The notes beneath the pieces were generated by a model, which saw nothing but the letters and a program-made list of their open reading frames with translations, was not told where the DNA came from and did no database searches. 64,000 nucleotides of DNA from JAJPKK01 sp963702755 (GTDB taxonomy: Bacteria > Pseudomonadota > Alphaproteobacteria > Rhizobiales > Xanthobacteraceae): NCBI GenBank assembly GCA_963702755.1, contig CAVPDZ010000007.1, positions 593,547 to 657,546 of the forward strand, in the 5' to 3' direction. Below are positions 9,646 to 18,801 of this stretch, piece after piece (the first letter of the stretch is position 1; each line of letters starts with the position of its first letter). A program made the translations under genes and the position numbers.

Positions 9646-9748
9646 GCTTCGACTACTTCGTCACCCGTTACGAAGACGCAGTTCCTTCGACGGCACGGCA
9701 TACTTTGGCTATAACAGGCTTTGGAATTTCCAGTCGAGGGTGAGCGCG

Positions 9749-11135
9749 ATGAAGCTGTCGTTCCATGGGGCGGACCGCGATGTCACCGGCTCCTGCCACA
9801 TGATCGAGACGCCGGGGTGCCGCGTCCTCATCGATTGCGGGATGTTCCAGGGCGGCCGCGAACTCGACGAAGAGAACGCCGAGCCGTTCGGTTTCGATCC
9901 GACCCAGGTGGACTTCCTCCTGCTGACCCACGCCCATCTCGATCACTGCGGCCGGCTGCCGCTGCTGGTGAAGCGCGGATTCCGCGGCGAGATCATCACC
10001 ACCGCGGCGTCGCGTGAACTCGTTCGCCTGGTCCTGCTCGATGCCGCCCATCTTCAGGAAGAAGAGGCGCGCCACCGTTCGCGCGTCGCAGGGCGACACG
10101 GTCACGAGCCCAAAGCTGCGGAGCCGCTCTACTCCGTGGTCGATGCGCTCAACAGCCTCGACCATTTCGGCCGCACCGCGGATTACGGCACGCCGGTGCA
10201 GCTCAAAGCGGGCCTTCGCGCGACCTTCTTCGATGCCGGCCACATTCTTGGTTCGGCCAGCATCCTCATCGAGGCTGACGAGCAGGGTCGACGCATCCTG
10301 TTTTCGGGCGACCTCGGCAACGCCGGGCGGCCGCTGCTGCGCGATCCCGTTCCGCCGTCGGCGGCAGATGTCGTGGTGATGGAATCGACCTACGGCGATC
10401 GGCAGCACCGATCGCTGCAGGCGTCGGTCGATGAGCTTTATCTGGCCATCGAAGAGGCATTCGCGCGTGGCGGCAACGTCATCATCCCGACGTTCGCGTT
10501 GGAGCGCGCCCAGGAGATCCTGTTCTTTCTGCACAAGGGCATCGAACAGAACCGCCTCAATCCGGCAATGCAGGTCTTTCTTGATTCGCCGATGGCGATC
10601 TCCGCCACCGAAGTCTTCAGGCGCTATCCGGAATTGTTCAAACCTGACGTCGCCGCGCTCCTCCAGAGAGGTGGTGACCCTTTCTCTCTGCCCGGATTGC
10701 ATCTGACCCGAGAAAACGCCGAGTTCGATCGCGATCAACAAGATCCGCGGCGGCGCACTGATCATGGCGGGTTCAGGCATGGCCACGGGAGGCCGGGTGC
10801 GCCATCACCTCCGGCACAATTTGTCGTCGCCGCAGTCGAGCGTCATCTTCGTCGGATTTGCCGGCAAGGGCACGCTGGCGCGCCAGATCATCGATGGGGC
10901 AAAGCATGTGCGTCTGTTCGACGAAGACATCCCGGTGCGGGCGCGCATCTACACCATCAACGGATTTTCCGCCCACGCCGACCAACGCGAACTGACCGCC
11001 TGGCTTTCGCGCATCAACGGCGTCGCGATGACCATCCTGGTCCACGGCGAAGAGAACGCCATGCGCGGCCTCGCCGGCTGTCTCGGCAGCATGCGGGTCG
11101 AGATGCCGCGCATTCACGACCAGATCGAAATCTGA
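9749..11135 (+). CDS. Metallo-beta-lactamase/beta-CASP exoribonuclease-like protein, one frameshift
   Basis: Corrected length is about 461 residues, usual for CPSF/Int11-like bacterial beta-CASP proteins. Zinc ligands are seen in THAHLDHCGRLP (HxHxDH), followed by GHILGSAS, ESTYGDRQH and the beta-CASP motifs FLDSPMA, SGMATGGRVRHH and SAHADQREL. The frame breaks at about 10723: GAGTTCGATCGCG stands where one T fewer gives ESIAINKIRGGALIMAGSG and joins the downstream frame that ends at 11135. The ATG at 9749 is preferred over GTG 9740 because GAGGG lies at ribosome-binding distance. Likely an RNase acting on cytoplasmic RNA. Confidence 0.87.
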
Positions 11136-11223
11136 CCGCAGGCGGCACCCGCCGAAGCGCGTTCTAACGGTTTCCGATCGGGAACATTTTTATTCGGTTA
11201 ATTATCCGTTGTTCCGTCGTCCG

Positions 11224-11526
11224 CTAGGTCGCCGGTTCGCGCTGGCGCCGCGTTGCCGGCGGCGCCGCGACAGGTGCCGCTCGATCGATGAACATCACGC
11301 CGAGGGACTCCTCGGCGCGCCACAGCACGCGACAGCTGTGCGGACGGCTGTGCGGGGTGATCCGCAGGCTGAATTCGTCAGGAACGGTCGACACCACGAC
11401 GCCGGTGATCTTAGCCCCACCATTCGAGAAGTTCGTCAGTATGCACGGACGGGCCATCGTCCCGTCATAAATCATCGCTGTCGAATTCCACTCAACCCGA
11501 AAGCTCTTTCGTCGGTCGCGCCGCAT
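11224..11526 (-). CDS. PilZ domain protein
   Basis: 100 residues forming a single PilZ domain. The c-di-GMP-binding N-terminal motif RxxxR is present (RRKSFR, about residues 5-10). The second motif, normally D/NxSxxG, reads TNFSNGGAKI. A final strand ESLGVMFID matches the usual end of the barrel. A Pro/Arg-rich tail of about 20 residues follows. Single-domain PilZ proteins act as small c-di-GMP receptors on partner proteins. No partner is evident nearby. Confidence 0.85.
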   Translation of the reverse strand: MRRDRRKSFRVEWNSTAMIYDGTMARPCILTNFSNGGAKITGVVVSTVPDEFSLRITPHSRPHSCRVLWRAEESLGVMFIDRAAPVAAPPATRRQREPAT

Positions 11527-11865
11527 GGGATCGCTCCAAAGAGCCCCCCACGAAACAATGGCATGGAACTGCTGAAAGGCGGCCTAAAACATTGGATAGT
11601 ATTTTGCGCAATATTGAACTGCTCTTGAGCTATCGCGCGGCGGCGATGCACCGACGCCCAAGCGATCGCCTGAACCCGAGAGCCGGAACTATCGGCGTTC
11701 GATCAGGCTTCGGCCGGGCCCGTGAATTCAGCAAGGCGCAGATGCCCGGAATGTTTCGCGGCGCGTGCAGTCGAGACCAGGGCTCGCGCGATTTCGCCGG
11801 CCATGGTGCATCGTTCCGAAATCCGGCCTACACTCGCCCCACATCGATAGCCACGGAGCCGACCG
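11527..11865. other. Intergenic stretch without a supported gene
   Basis: Lies between the divergent PilZ and GFA genes and should hold both promoters. Short open frames on both strands here have no recognisable domain and overlap each other. No clear hairpin or repeat is seen. Confidence 0.5.
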
Positions 11866-12276
11866 ATGACCACCCGACACGCCGCATGCAGCTGTGGGCA
11901 ACTCCAGCTTACGGTTGAGGGCGAACCAGTCCGCATCGCCATGTGCCACTGCCTCGAGTGCCAGCGCCGCACCGGCGCCGTCATCAGCAACCAGGCGCGG
12001 TTCCCTCGCGAGCAGATCACCGTCGACGGCAAGTCGACGGCGTGGACGCGGAAGGCTGAAAGCGGCAATGCGCTCACCTTCCATTTCTGTCCGACCTGCG
12101 GCTCAACCGTCTATTGGGAGAACGCAGGCTTCCCTGGGTTGGTCAACATTGCCATCGGCAACTTCGCCGACCCGAATTTCCCCGCGCCGAACATTGCGGT
12201 GTGGGAGGAGTCACGCCACCCGTGGGTCGCCCTGCCTTCCGAGACGCCGCCCAAACGCTTCGCGAAACAGGGGTGA
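11866..12276 (+). CDS. GFA (glutathione-dependent formaldehyde-activating type) family protein
   Basis: 136 residues with the full zinc-ligand set of the CENP-V/GFA fold: CSCGQLQL near the start, MCHCLECQRRTGAV, and FHFCPTCGSTVYW in the second half. The end, EESRHPWVALP, is usual for the family. The founding member was reported to speed S-hydroxymethylglutathione formation, but most members have no proven function. Gene intact. Confidence 0.9.
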   Translation: MTTRHAACSCGQLQLTVEGEPVRIAMCHCLECQRRTGAVISNQARFPREQITVDGKSTAWTRKAESGNALTFHFCPTCGSTVYWENAGFPGLVNIAIGNFADPNFPAPNIAVWEESRHPWVALPSETPPKRFAKQG

Positions 12277-12348
12277 TCAAACCGACAGTAGGCGCACGAA
12301 CCGAAGCTCCATCGATCGAAGCAGCGGAACGCGGCCTCGACTTCAACG

Positions 12349-14133
12349 TCACGCCGCGAAGGTCCGCTCCCCCGCCACCCACGTCTCGCTGACCTTGATG
12401 TCGGCGATCGCATCCGGGCTCACCTTGTAGGGATCGCTTTCCAGGATGGTGACGTCCGCTTCCTTGCCCTTTTCGAGCGAGCCGAGGCGGTCGCTCTGCC
12501 CGATCTGGCGGGCGGCGTGGATCGTCACCGCGCGGATCGCGTCGTCAAGCGACACGGCCTGATCGGGGCCGACGATGGAATTGTCGATGATGCAGCGGCG
12601 CGTCATCGCCGTGCTGATGAGCGCGAGCGGTCCCGGCGGCGAGCAGGGACTGTCGGTGTGCAGCGTGAAGGGCAAGCCGGCTTTCACGCAGGCTGCGGCG
12701 GGGTCCGTGAAGGCGGCGCGTTCGGGGCCGAAGATCTGGTCGCGATAGGCGGCGCCGTAGAAGCGCACGTGGTTCATCAGGAAACTCGGCTGCACGTTGA
12801 GTTTCTTCATGCGCAGGATCTGGTCGGGACGCGCCATCGTCGCGTGCTCGATGCGGTTGACGCCGAAGTCGGTCGAGCCTGCGTAGGCCGCCTCGATCGC
12901 ATCCAACGCAATGTCGATCGTGTAATCGCCGTTGGCGTGGATCAGCACCGGCAGACCGAAGGCTTTGATTTCGGCGACCATCTGTTTCAGCAGGGCGGCG
13001 TCGAAGTTCGGCGACCCCTTGGAGGTTGAGTTCAGATAGGGTTTGGTCTGCGCGCCGGTCTCGGTCTGGTTCGAGCCGTCGCCGACGATCTTCACGCCAT
13101 AGAGCGAGAACAGCGAATTGGCCACGGTCGCGCCTTTCGGTCCGAGGCCGAGGCTGCGCCAGGGCTTCAGGCCCTTCATGTCGTCGAACATCACGCTCGC
13201 GCTGGTGCGGCAGGCAAGCGTATTCGAGACCTTCGCGAACTGCTCGATCCAGTCCGACCGGATCGTGCCCGGCTCGTGCAGCATCGTGTTGCCGACGGAA
13301 CTCATATGCCGGGAATAATGCGTGACCGCCTTGGCCGCGAGTTCGGGCGTGACTTTGCCGAGGAAGTGGACCGCGAATTTGAGCATCGCGCTTTCCTCGT
13401 AAACCAGGCCGTTGAGCTTGCCGTCAGCGCCGCGGCCGAAATGACCGCCGCCCGGCAGATCGCCTACATCCTCGGAGATCCCCGCGATTTTAAGCGCCTC
13501 GCTATTGACGCAGGCGTCGTGCCCGTTGGTGTACCAGACGAACATCGGATGATCCGTTGAAATCGCATCCAGTTCCGTCCGCGTGAAATCCCCGCCTTGC
13601 AGAAGATTGTCGAAATTGGAGCCGACGACCCATTGCCCTTTCGGCGTGCTCGCCGCGACCTGCTTCAGATGCGCGACGAGTTTTTCACGGGTCGGATATT
13701 TGGCGTAGCCGACGTCGTCGAGCAGTTCGAAGATCAGCGAGGCGAGGAGCGTGTGGCAGTGCGGATCGATGAGCCCCGGCAGCGCGGTGCGGCCGGCGAG
13801 ATCGACGATCCTGGTGTCGCCCGACTTGAGGCCCAACAGCGCGCTCTCGTCGCCGACCGCAAGCACTTTGCCGCCTTTGATCGCGAGCGCCGAGGCGACC
13901 GGCGCGCCCGCCAGCGGACGGATCGTCCCGCCGCGCAAAATCAGGTCGGCGCCCTCGCCCGCCGCGAAAGCGGGAGCGGCCCCGGCCGCGCTCAGCGCGG
14001 AGGCCGCGGCGACCGAATAGGCCATGAACGCGCGTCGCGTGGGCATCCCAGCCGCCTTGCCGAGCAGGCCGGCCATCCCCCCGGAATGGAACTCATCGCG
14101 AAGCAGGAGCTGGTTGAAACATCCCTGGCACAT
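12349..14133 (-). CDS. YtcJ-type amidohydrolase with twin-arginine signal
   Basis: 594 residues from the first ATG. A twin-Arg-like signal sits at about residues 30-60 (MPTRRAFMAYSVAAASALSA, then AFAAGEG), so the mature enzyme is probably periplasmic. An internal ATG at MPTRRAF may be the true start; the first 29 residues include a CxxC. The amidohydrolase fold shows GLIDPHCHTLLA (metal HxH), HANGDYTI, NRIEHATM and HTDSPCSPPG. Amidohydrolase_3 proteins hydrolyse C-N bonds of varied amides and ureas; the substrate is not predictable. Confidence 0.87.
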   Translation of the reverse strand: MCQGCFNQLLLRDEFHSGGMAGLLGKAAGMPTRRAFMAYSVAAASALSAAGAAPAFAAGEGADLILRGGTIRPLAGAPVASALAIKGGKVLAVGDESALLGLKSGDTRIVDLAGRTALPGLIDPHCHTLLASLIFELLDDVGYAKYPTREKLVAHLKQVAASTPKGQWVVGSNFDNLLQGGDFTRTELDAISTDHPMFVWYTNGHDACVNSEALKIAGISEDVGDLPGGGHFGRGADGKLNGLVYEESAMLKFAVHFLGKVTPELAAKAVTHYSRHMSSVGNTMLHEPGTIRSDWIEQFAKVSNTLACRTSASVMFDDMKGLKPWRSLGLGPKGATVANSLFSLYGVKIVGDGSNQTETGAQTKPYLNSTSKGSPNFDAALLKQMVAEIKAFGLPVLIHANGDYTIDIALDAIEAAYAGSTDFGVNRIEHATMARPDQILRMKKLNVQPSFLMNHVRFYGAAYRDQIFGPERAAFTDPAAACVKAGLPFTLHTDSPCSPPGPLALISTAMTRRCIIDNSIVGPDQAVSLDDAIRAVTIHAARQIGQSDRLGSLEKGKEADVTILESDPYKVSPDAIADIKVSETWVAGERTFAA

Positions 14134-14633
14134 ATTGACGCCTCCCGAATCGAGCAGAGCGCGCTACGGCTGCTATTGCTATTGTGACTGATCGGAAGCG
14201 CCAAATCGTTCCGTTAATCTACGTAATACTCAGGACGATCGTTTTCTTGGTTAGGAACCGATAAACAAACATCGTCGCTATCGCGAGTTTTGCGAAACTG
14301 ACGATCGTGCGATATGGCCGCAAGCCGCTCTCACGGAAGCAGGGTACTACAATAAATTGGTACCCTTATGAACTTCCCTGCAATCATACCCCGCGCCCTC
14401 TGGGCAATCCCCGCGCTCTCAAGCGGCGTCCCGCAGCAACCCCCACCGGAGGCCAGTGTTCGAGGCGATTGTGCCCACACGCGGGTTGCAATGCGGCGCT
14501 CATGAGTTCTCGCGTTTTGCTCCTAAAGCTCCTATGGTTGTTCGTTGCTGGGATACTTTTTGGCCGGCTTGCCGCTGGTCACGTCCCAGCCGTTTTGAAG
14601 GAAAATCATCCGATGGCGTTGCGTGGTAAGAGC
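14134..14633. other. Gene-poor stretch, lower GC
   Basis: About 500 bp with visibly more A/T than the flanks. An open frame at 14307-14768 exists, but its translation (many Pro, Arg, Cys) has no domain and it overlaps the better-supported small gene downstream. I see no gene I can support. Confidence 0.45.
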
Positions 14634-14871
14634 ATGACCAACATTCCCGATCCCGAAGTTGCCTTCCGAAGAAATCTTCTCACAGCGCAAGAAACCCGAG
14701 ATTGGACAATTTCGCCTCCAAGTCGATCGACAGACCAAAGCGTCGTTTTCAACATACGAGGCTGCTGAGGAAGCCGGGATGGGCATCAAGAAGGCCCACC
14801 CGATCGTTCAGGTGGCCGTTTACGACACCGTGCAGAACGCCAACCGGATTATCGAGCTTCCGAAGGATTGA
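14634..14871 (+). CDS. Small conserved hypothetical protein, probable 1-nt frameshift near its start
   Basis: The clear part is 70 residues read from TTG 14659: EEIFSQRKKPEIGQFRLQ, then VDRQTKASFSTYEAAEEAG and a tail with PIVQVAVYD. The text is protein-like with even codon usage. An ATG at 14634 (MTNIPDPEV) joins this frame if one T is removed from GAAGTTGCCT (about 14656), giving MTNIPDPEVPSEEIFSQ. I do not recognise a functional family. Either the TTG start is used or the gene has a single-base insertion. Confidence 0.55.
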
Positions 14872-15112
14872 TTTTGTATCTCTTCAGCAATTTTCAATCA
14901 TTGAAGCCCAATCTTCCTTTGCCTTTCTGGTAGAGCGTACTGGCACAGCAGCAGTCTCGGAGCAAACGCGCCGGGGCTGCTCCTTGCATAGGCGAACCAG
15001 ACGCCACCCCGTCGCTCAACAAAGCCACCGGCGGCCACGGTACCGTTCAAGATTTGTGACGTGGATTTCACCGGTCCTCATCAACGGCGCATCCCGTTCG
15101 TGACGTGTCCGG

Positions 15113-15349
15113 TTAGGTTCTAACCGCTACCCGCCACCCCACTACACCGGCCTTTACCGGCTCCCCCGTGTTAGCGCTCCGCCACGTGCCACCTGACCAA
15201 TGGCACAGATACGGAAGAGTGTAGGTGCCAACATGGTCTTCACACAGTAATTCACACGGCCGGTCGGCCGGCGGCGTGCCTTCGCCCGGAAAATCGGCCA
15301 ACCGTTGTTGTCGCGCCGCGGCGCGTTTGCTCTCTTTGATCGGCATCAT
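15113..15349 (-). CDS. Small hypothetical protein
   Basis: 78 residues. The N-terminal third is basic and low in complexity; the C-terminal part is compact: CEDHVGTYTLPYLCHW, then GEPVKAGVVGWRVA, with two cysteines and several aromatics. This looks like a real small domain, not an out-of-frame shadow, and nothing competes on the other strand. No function can be proposed. Confidence 0.45.
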   Translation of the reverse strand: MMPIKESKRAAARQQRLADFPGEGTPPADRPCELLCEDHVGTYTLPYLCHWSGGTWRSANTGEPVKAGVVGWRVAVRT

Positions 15350-15783
15350 TTAGTCAATTATTCCCATCCACGTTCACTCGACCCAATCGGAGCGTCGCCC
15401 ACGGCCGCAAGGTGTCGCGTTTTATGATACGGCGCAACTTCACGCTCGCCAACGATTCCGTAACGCTCGCGGTCGAGATCCCTATTTGGCTCGCTCCAAG
15501 CGACCTCGATGCCTTGGAAGTCGAATACGGCATCGGGCGAAACCAAAGCGAGGTTGCTCGCCACCGCCGCTCCAATTGCCGCCGATCTTGCAACATATTT
15601 TTATTTTCGGAATCGTGGTGGCGAACAGCAAACGCGGCCTCGATCCCACTATCGACTGCAAATTGGCCACGCTTGGCTTGTACTCAGGAAACGCACGAGT
15701 GGCTGGTCGGGGTCGCAGAGCAGCCCGACGGTTGGCATCACCGAATGCGGCAAGTTTCTTAAATAACCTGTTGGGAGGGATTT
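15350..15783. other. Gene-poor stretch before the SGNH gene
   Basis: Several overlapping short frames occur on both strands; none has a recognisable domain. The plus frame from 15421 (RRNFTLANDSVTLAVEIPIW) is protein-like for about 40 residues and then degrades, so a broken small gene is possible. A ribosome-binding GGGAGGG lies at 15774-15780, just before the next gene. Confidence 0.4.
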
Positions 15784-16770
15784 ATGGATACCGTCAACCG
15801 GTTTGAACTCGAAAAGCAGCTGCGCGATGCCAGGAATGCGGAAATTGACGCGCGAATCCAAGCGCACATGGCCAGGGTTCAACGGATCCGCGCTGGGGTT
15901 AGTCGGCGCAGTGTTGGTGCCCCTGCGCCACGACAGTTACCTTTGGATTTTCTGGCGATAGGAGATTCCTGGTTTGAGTATCCCTTGACCGATGATGGTC
16001 TGCTCACCGGCTTCAATCAGGGAATCGTGGGCGAGACAGGTACGCAGCTACAATCCATAGGTAATCCGCCGCCGACGATCCTCAGTTACGCGCTGCACGG
16101 ACAGTCAACGACGCAGATGCTGTCGTATGAAAATCAAGAAAAAATATTGAGCGCTTTGACCGATCCCGCTACCACACAATGGAATAACGGAACAACGGCC
16201 GATGCCATTTTGATTTCCGCCGGCGGCGACGACATTGTCGGTGACCAATTCGCTATTTTTCTGGACTACCATGGCTCGGGACTGGATATGGCGCGCTTCC
16301 AGGGAATCCTGGCAGCCATCCAGGCTGCGTACATGGATCTCTTCGCGTTGCGAGACATCGCCGCCGGGCAACTGAAGATCGATCCGAAACAGATTCCGAT
16401 CTTCGGTCACTGCTACGATTACGCGATGCCGAACGGTCGCCCGGCGGGGTGGCCAATCCCGCTCGCAGGGCCTTGGCTTCAGCCATCACTGGATTTCTCG
16501 GGCTACAATCCCACACAGGGATTGGCCATTGTGCAAAACGCGATTGATTCCTTTCAAAAGCTCTTGGCCGACTTGGCCGCGGATAAAATAACTCTGCCTG
16601 GAAGGACAACGAACAACTTCATCCTTGTGGATACGATTGGCACTTTAGTGAGAAACACAACACGACCGAATGGTTGGGCCAATGAAATACATCCGTACAC
16701 CGAAGGCTTTGGCCTTCTCGCCGGCAAATTTCTGGCAGCGCTGCAGGCGCACTTCCCGGGCCGCATTTAG
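15784..16770 (+). CDS. SGNH-hydrolase-like protein
   Basis: 328 residues. Block I is FLAIGDSWFEYP (about residues 57-68, nucleophile Ser in GDSW), a middle GGDDI (SAGGDDIVGD) replaces the usual GxND, and the final block NEIHPYTEGF supplies the catalytic His. Together they indicate an SGNH/GDSL-type esterase or lipase fold. No signal peptide; a charged helical N-terminus (KQLRDARNAEIDARIQAH) precedes the domain. Codon usage is less GC-rich than the neighbours, and the gene sits alone beside tRNA-Leu, so transfer is possible. Substrate unknown. A strong GGGAGGG ribosome site supports the start. Confidence 0.78.
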   Translation: MDTVNRFELEKQLRDARNAEIDARIQAHMARVQRIRAGVSRRSVGAPAPRQLPLDFLAIGDSWFEYPLTDDGLLTGFNQGIVGETGTQLQSIGNPPPTILSYALHGQSTTQMLSYENQEKILSALTDPATTQWNNGTTADAILISAGGDDIVGDQFAIFLDYHGSGLDMARFQGILAAIQAAYMDLFALRDIAAGQLKIDPKQIPIFGHCYDYAMPNGRPAGWPIPLAGPWLQPSLDFSGYNPTQGLAIVQNAIDSFQKLLADLAADKITLPGRTTNNFILVDTIGTLVRNTTRPNGWANEIHPYTEGFGLLAGKFLAALQAHFPGRI

Positions 16771-16885
16771 TTCTTCGGTGGCGTCCGCATGGGATGGTGT
16801 AGCGCAGAACGTTGAAGCGTTTAGCGAGGTCTATGCTTGCAAGCGCGCCGACAAGGGGCGGGCAAGCCGCGCTCCCCAAAGCCCT

Positions 16886-16972
16886 TGGTGCCCCTGGCCG
16901 GACTCGAACCAGCACGATGTTTCCACCACCTGATTTTGAGTCAGGCGCGTCTACCAATTCCGCCACAGGGGC
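16886..16972 (-). tRNA. tRNA-Leu (anticodon CAA)
   Basis: Read on the minus strand the gene starts GCCCCTGTGGCGGAATTGG. Acceptor arms are GCCCCTG and CAGGGGC, discriminator A, and the 3' CCA is encoded. The anticodon stem-loop is CCTGA-CTCAAAA-TCAGG, giving CAA. The variable arm is long and the T loop reads GGTTCGAGTCC, as in class II leucine tRNAs. Length is 87 nt. Confidence 0.95.
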
Positions 16973-17242
16973 ACGGGACGCGGACTATAGCGGTGGAGCA
17001 AGACGGGTCAACGCAGAAATGCCATTTTCGGTGGTCGACACTGCCCCAGCAAAGGGCTATGCGGACGACCGAGGCCATCGCCGCGAGGAGCGGCGGGCGA
17101 TAACGCGGGCCGCGGGACGGCGACGACGCCGCCGACGGTTCGCACCTAAGGCGTGGAAGCGTGGTCGGTTAGCGGTTATCGTGAACGCGCTTGGCAACGC
17201 ATTCAGATTTCAGGCAATGCGGAGAACATGGGAGCCGAAACG

Positions 17243-17815
17243 ATGAATGCCGTCTCATCCGCTGGAGTGCCCGCTCGCAGCGCGCCCGCGACGGCGCGCG
17301 TGCGCCGCCCGGTCATCGCGGCCGTCGTCATCGCGGCAGTCGGTGCTGCCACCATCCTCGGTGCCTATTACTTTCAATACGTGAAGGGGCTGCCGCCGTG
17401 TCCGCTGTGCCTTGAGCAGCGCATCGCCTACTACATCGCGATTCCGCTCGCGATCGTGATCGAGATCGCGGCGGCGTGGCGGGCGCCGCGCCGGCTGGTC
17501 GCCCTGGGTCTCGGCATCATCGCGCTCATCATGCTGTTCAATGCCGGCCTTGGGCTCTATCACGCCGGCATCGAATGGCGATGGTGGCCGGGGCCGCAGG
17601 AATGCTCCGGTCCGCTCGGCGATCTCACCACCGGCGGCGATCTCCTCTCGCAGCTGTCCAACCTCACGCTCGTGCGCTGCGATGAAGCCGCGTGGCGCTT
17701 CCTCGGCATCTCGCTCGCGGGCTACAACATGCTGATCTCGCTCGGCCTCGCGGCGGTTGCCGCCTGGGGCGCGGCGGGCGCCGTGCATCGGCGCCGGAGC
17801 GCCGTCACACCCTGA
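17243..17815 (+). CDS. Disulfide bond formation protein B (DsbB family)
   Basis: About 190 residues with four hydrophobic membrane segments. The first periplasmic loop has CPLC (Cys 53 and 56, sequence LPPCPLCLEQRIAYY), the quinone-linked redox pair; the second loop has two more cysteines (PQECSGPLG and LVRCDEAAW). DsbB re-oxidises DsbA by passing electrons to ubiquinone in the inner membrane. The start ATG 17243 is chosen because GGGAG lies 7-8 nt upstream; ATG 17228 is the alternative. It ends 11 nt inside the convergent gene. A DsbA-like gene is in the window, but 29 kb away. Confidence 0.9.
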   Translation: MNAVSSAGVPARSAPATARVRRPVIAAVVIAAVGAATILGAYYFQYVKGLPPCPLCLEQRIAYYIAIPLAIVIEIAAAWRAPRRLVALGLGIIALIMLFNAGLGLYHAGIEWRWWPGPQECSGPLGDLTTGGDLLSQLSNLTLVRCDEAAWRFLGISLAGYNMLISLGLAAVAAWGAAGAVHRRRSAVTP

Positions 17816-18797
17816 CGGCGGTCATGATGCCGGCTGGGAAAATCTCCTCCGGCTTCACCAGCCGATGGGCAATGCCCTGCTCGTGGGTGTAGCGCAGGAA
17901 GTGCTCGAGCGTCGGGCGGTTTTCCTCGATCCCGAACGGGAATGGATCGCCGCCGAAGAGGTCGCGCATCTTGCGCGCATAGGGCGGCAGCCACGGCAGC
18001 GGATAGCGCGACACCGCCGGATCGAGCAGGCGCTCGAGGCTGCGCCGCTTCGATTCGTTGAAGGCGGCGTAGAGATTGCGCGCGACCCATGGATGGGCGT
18101 CGAGGATTTCCCGCTTCATCGCGATCACGTGCATGATCGGGAAGACCTTGGTGCGCGCGAAATGCTCCTCTTCCATCTCCTGGAAATTCGGAAACAGGCG
18201 CACGACGTCCGGGTTGCCGGCGAGGAACGAGTTCGGCGGGCGAGCGATCAGCGCGCAATCGATCTCGCCTGACGCCACCATGTCGCTCAGCGACTTGTCG
18301 GCGACGCGCGTGAGCTTCACGCCGGGCGGCAAGCTCAACTCCACCTTCTCGATGCGTCCCGCCTCGTTGGCGCCGGCCTGATACCAGTGCACGTCGGTGA
18401 GCTTCACGCCGGCCTCGTTGTGAAGCCACCCGCGCATGTAGACGGCCGCGGTATGCGCCCATTCCGGCGAGCCGATGGTCTTGCCCTTGAGGTCGGCCGC
18501 GGTTTTGATGCCGCTGTTGCGGTTGACGTAGAACGAGCCGAACCGGAACAGCCGCGAGGCAAACACCGGCAGCCCGATGATGTCCGGCTTGTCGCGCGTC
18601 ACCTGCGCGGCGAACTTCGCGAACGACAGCTCGGTCACGTCCCATTCGCGCCCGAAGGTGAAGCGCAGGAAAATCTCGTGATGTCCGAGCGTGAGCCACA
18701 GATGCTCGATGCCCTCCGCCTGCACCGCGCCGGTGCGGAAATCGCGGAAATGATCGTAGTCGGTGGTGGCGATCGTCAGTTTGAGCTTGGCGGACAT
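17805..18797 (-). CDS. 4,5-dihydroxyphthalate decarboxylase-like / substrate-binding-like protein
   Basis: 330 residues without a signal peptide, in the type 2 periplasmic-binding-protein fold. Features include LTIATTDYDHFRDFRTG at the start, the hinge text LKGKTIGSPEWAHTAAVYMRGWL, and a C-terminal HEQGIAHRLVKPEEIFP. This pattern is that of the Pht5 family (phthalate degradation), whose members resemble ABC binding proteins but act in the cytoplasm. Most homologues are uncharacterised, so decarboxylation of this exact substrate is not claimed. It follows the class II aldolase gene on the same strand with a few bases between, so the two probably form an operon. Confidence 0.8.
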   Translation of the reverse strand: MSAKLKLTIATTDYDHFRDFRTGAVQAEGIEHLWLTLGHHEIFLRFTFGREWDVTELSFAKFAAQVTRDKPDIIGLPVFASRLFRFGSFYVNRNSGIKTAADLKGKTIGSPEWAHTAAVYMRGWLHNEAGVKLTDVHWYQAGANEAGRIEKVELSLPPGVKLTRVADKSLSDMVASGEIDCALIARPPNSFLAGNPDVVRLFPNFQEMEEEHFARTKVFPIMHVIAMKREILDAHPWVARNLYAAFNESKRRSLERLLDPAVSRYPLPWLPPYARKMRDLFGGDPFPFGIEENRPTLEHFLRYTHEQGIAHRLVKPEEIFPAGIMTAVRV

Positions 18798-18801
18798 TTG
18801 A

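Noticed and set aside
9400..10730. Programmed ribosomal frameshifting
   Set aside because: The sites lack slippery heptamers and occur in unrelated genes; simple indels explain them better.
15911..15930. Copy of the tRNA-Leu 3' end as an attachment site
   Set aside because: TTGGTGCCCCTG matches for 12 bases only and lies within the SGNH coding sequence; likely chance.
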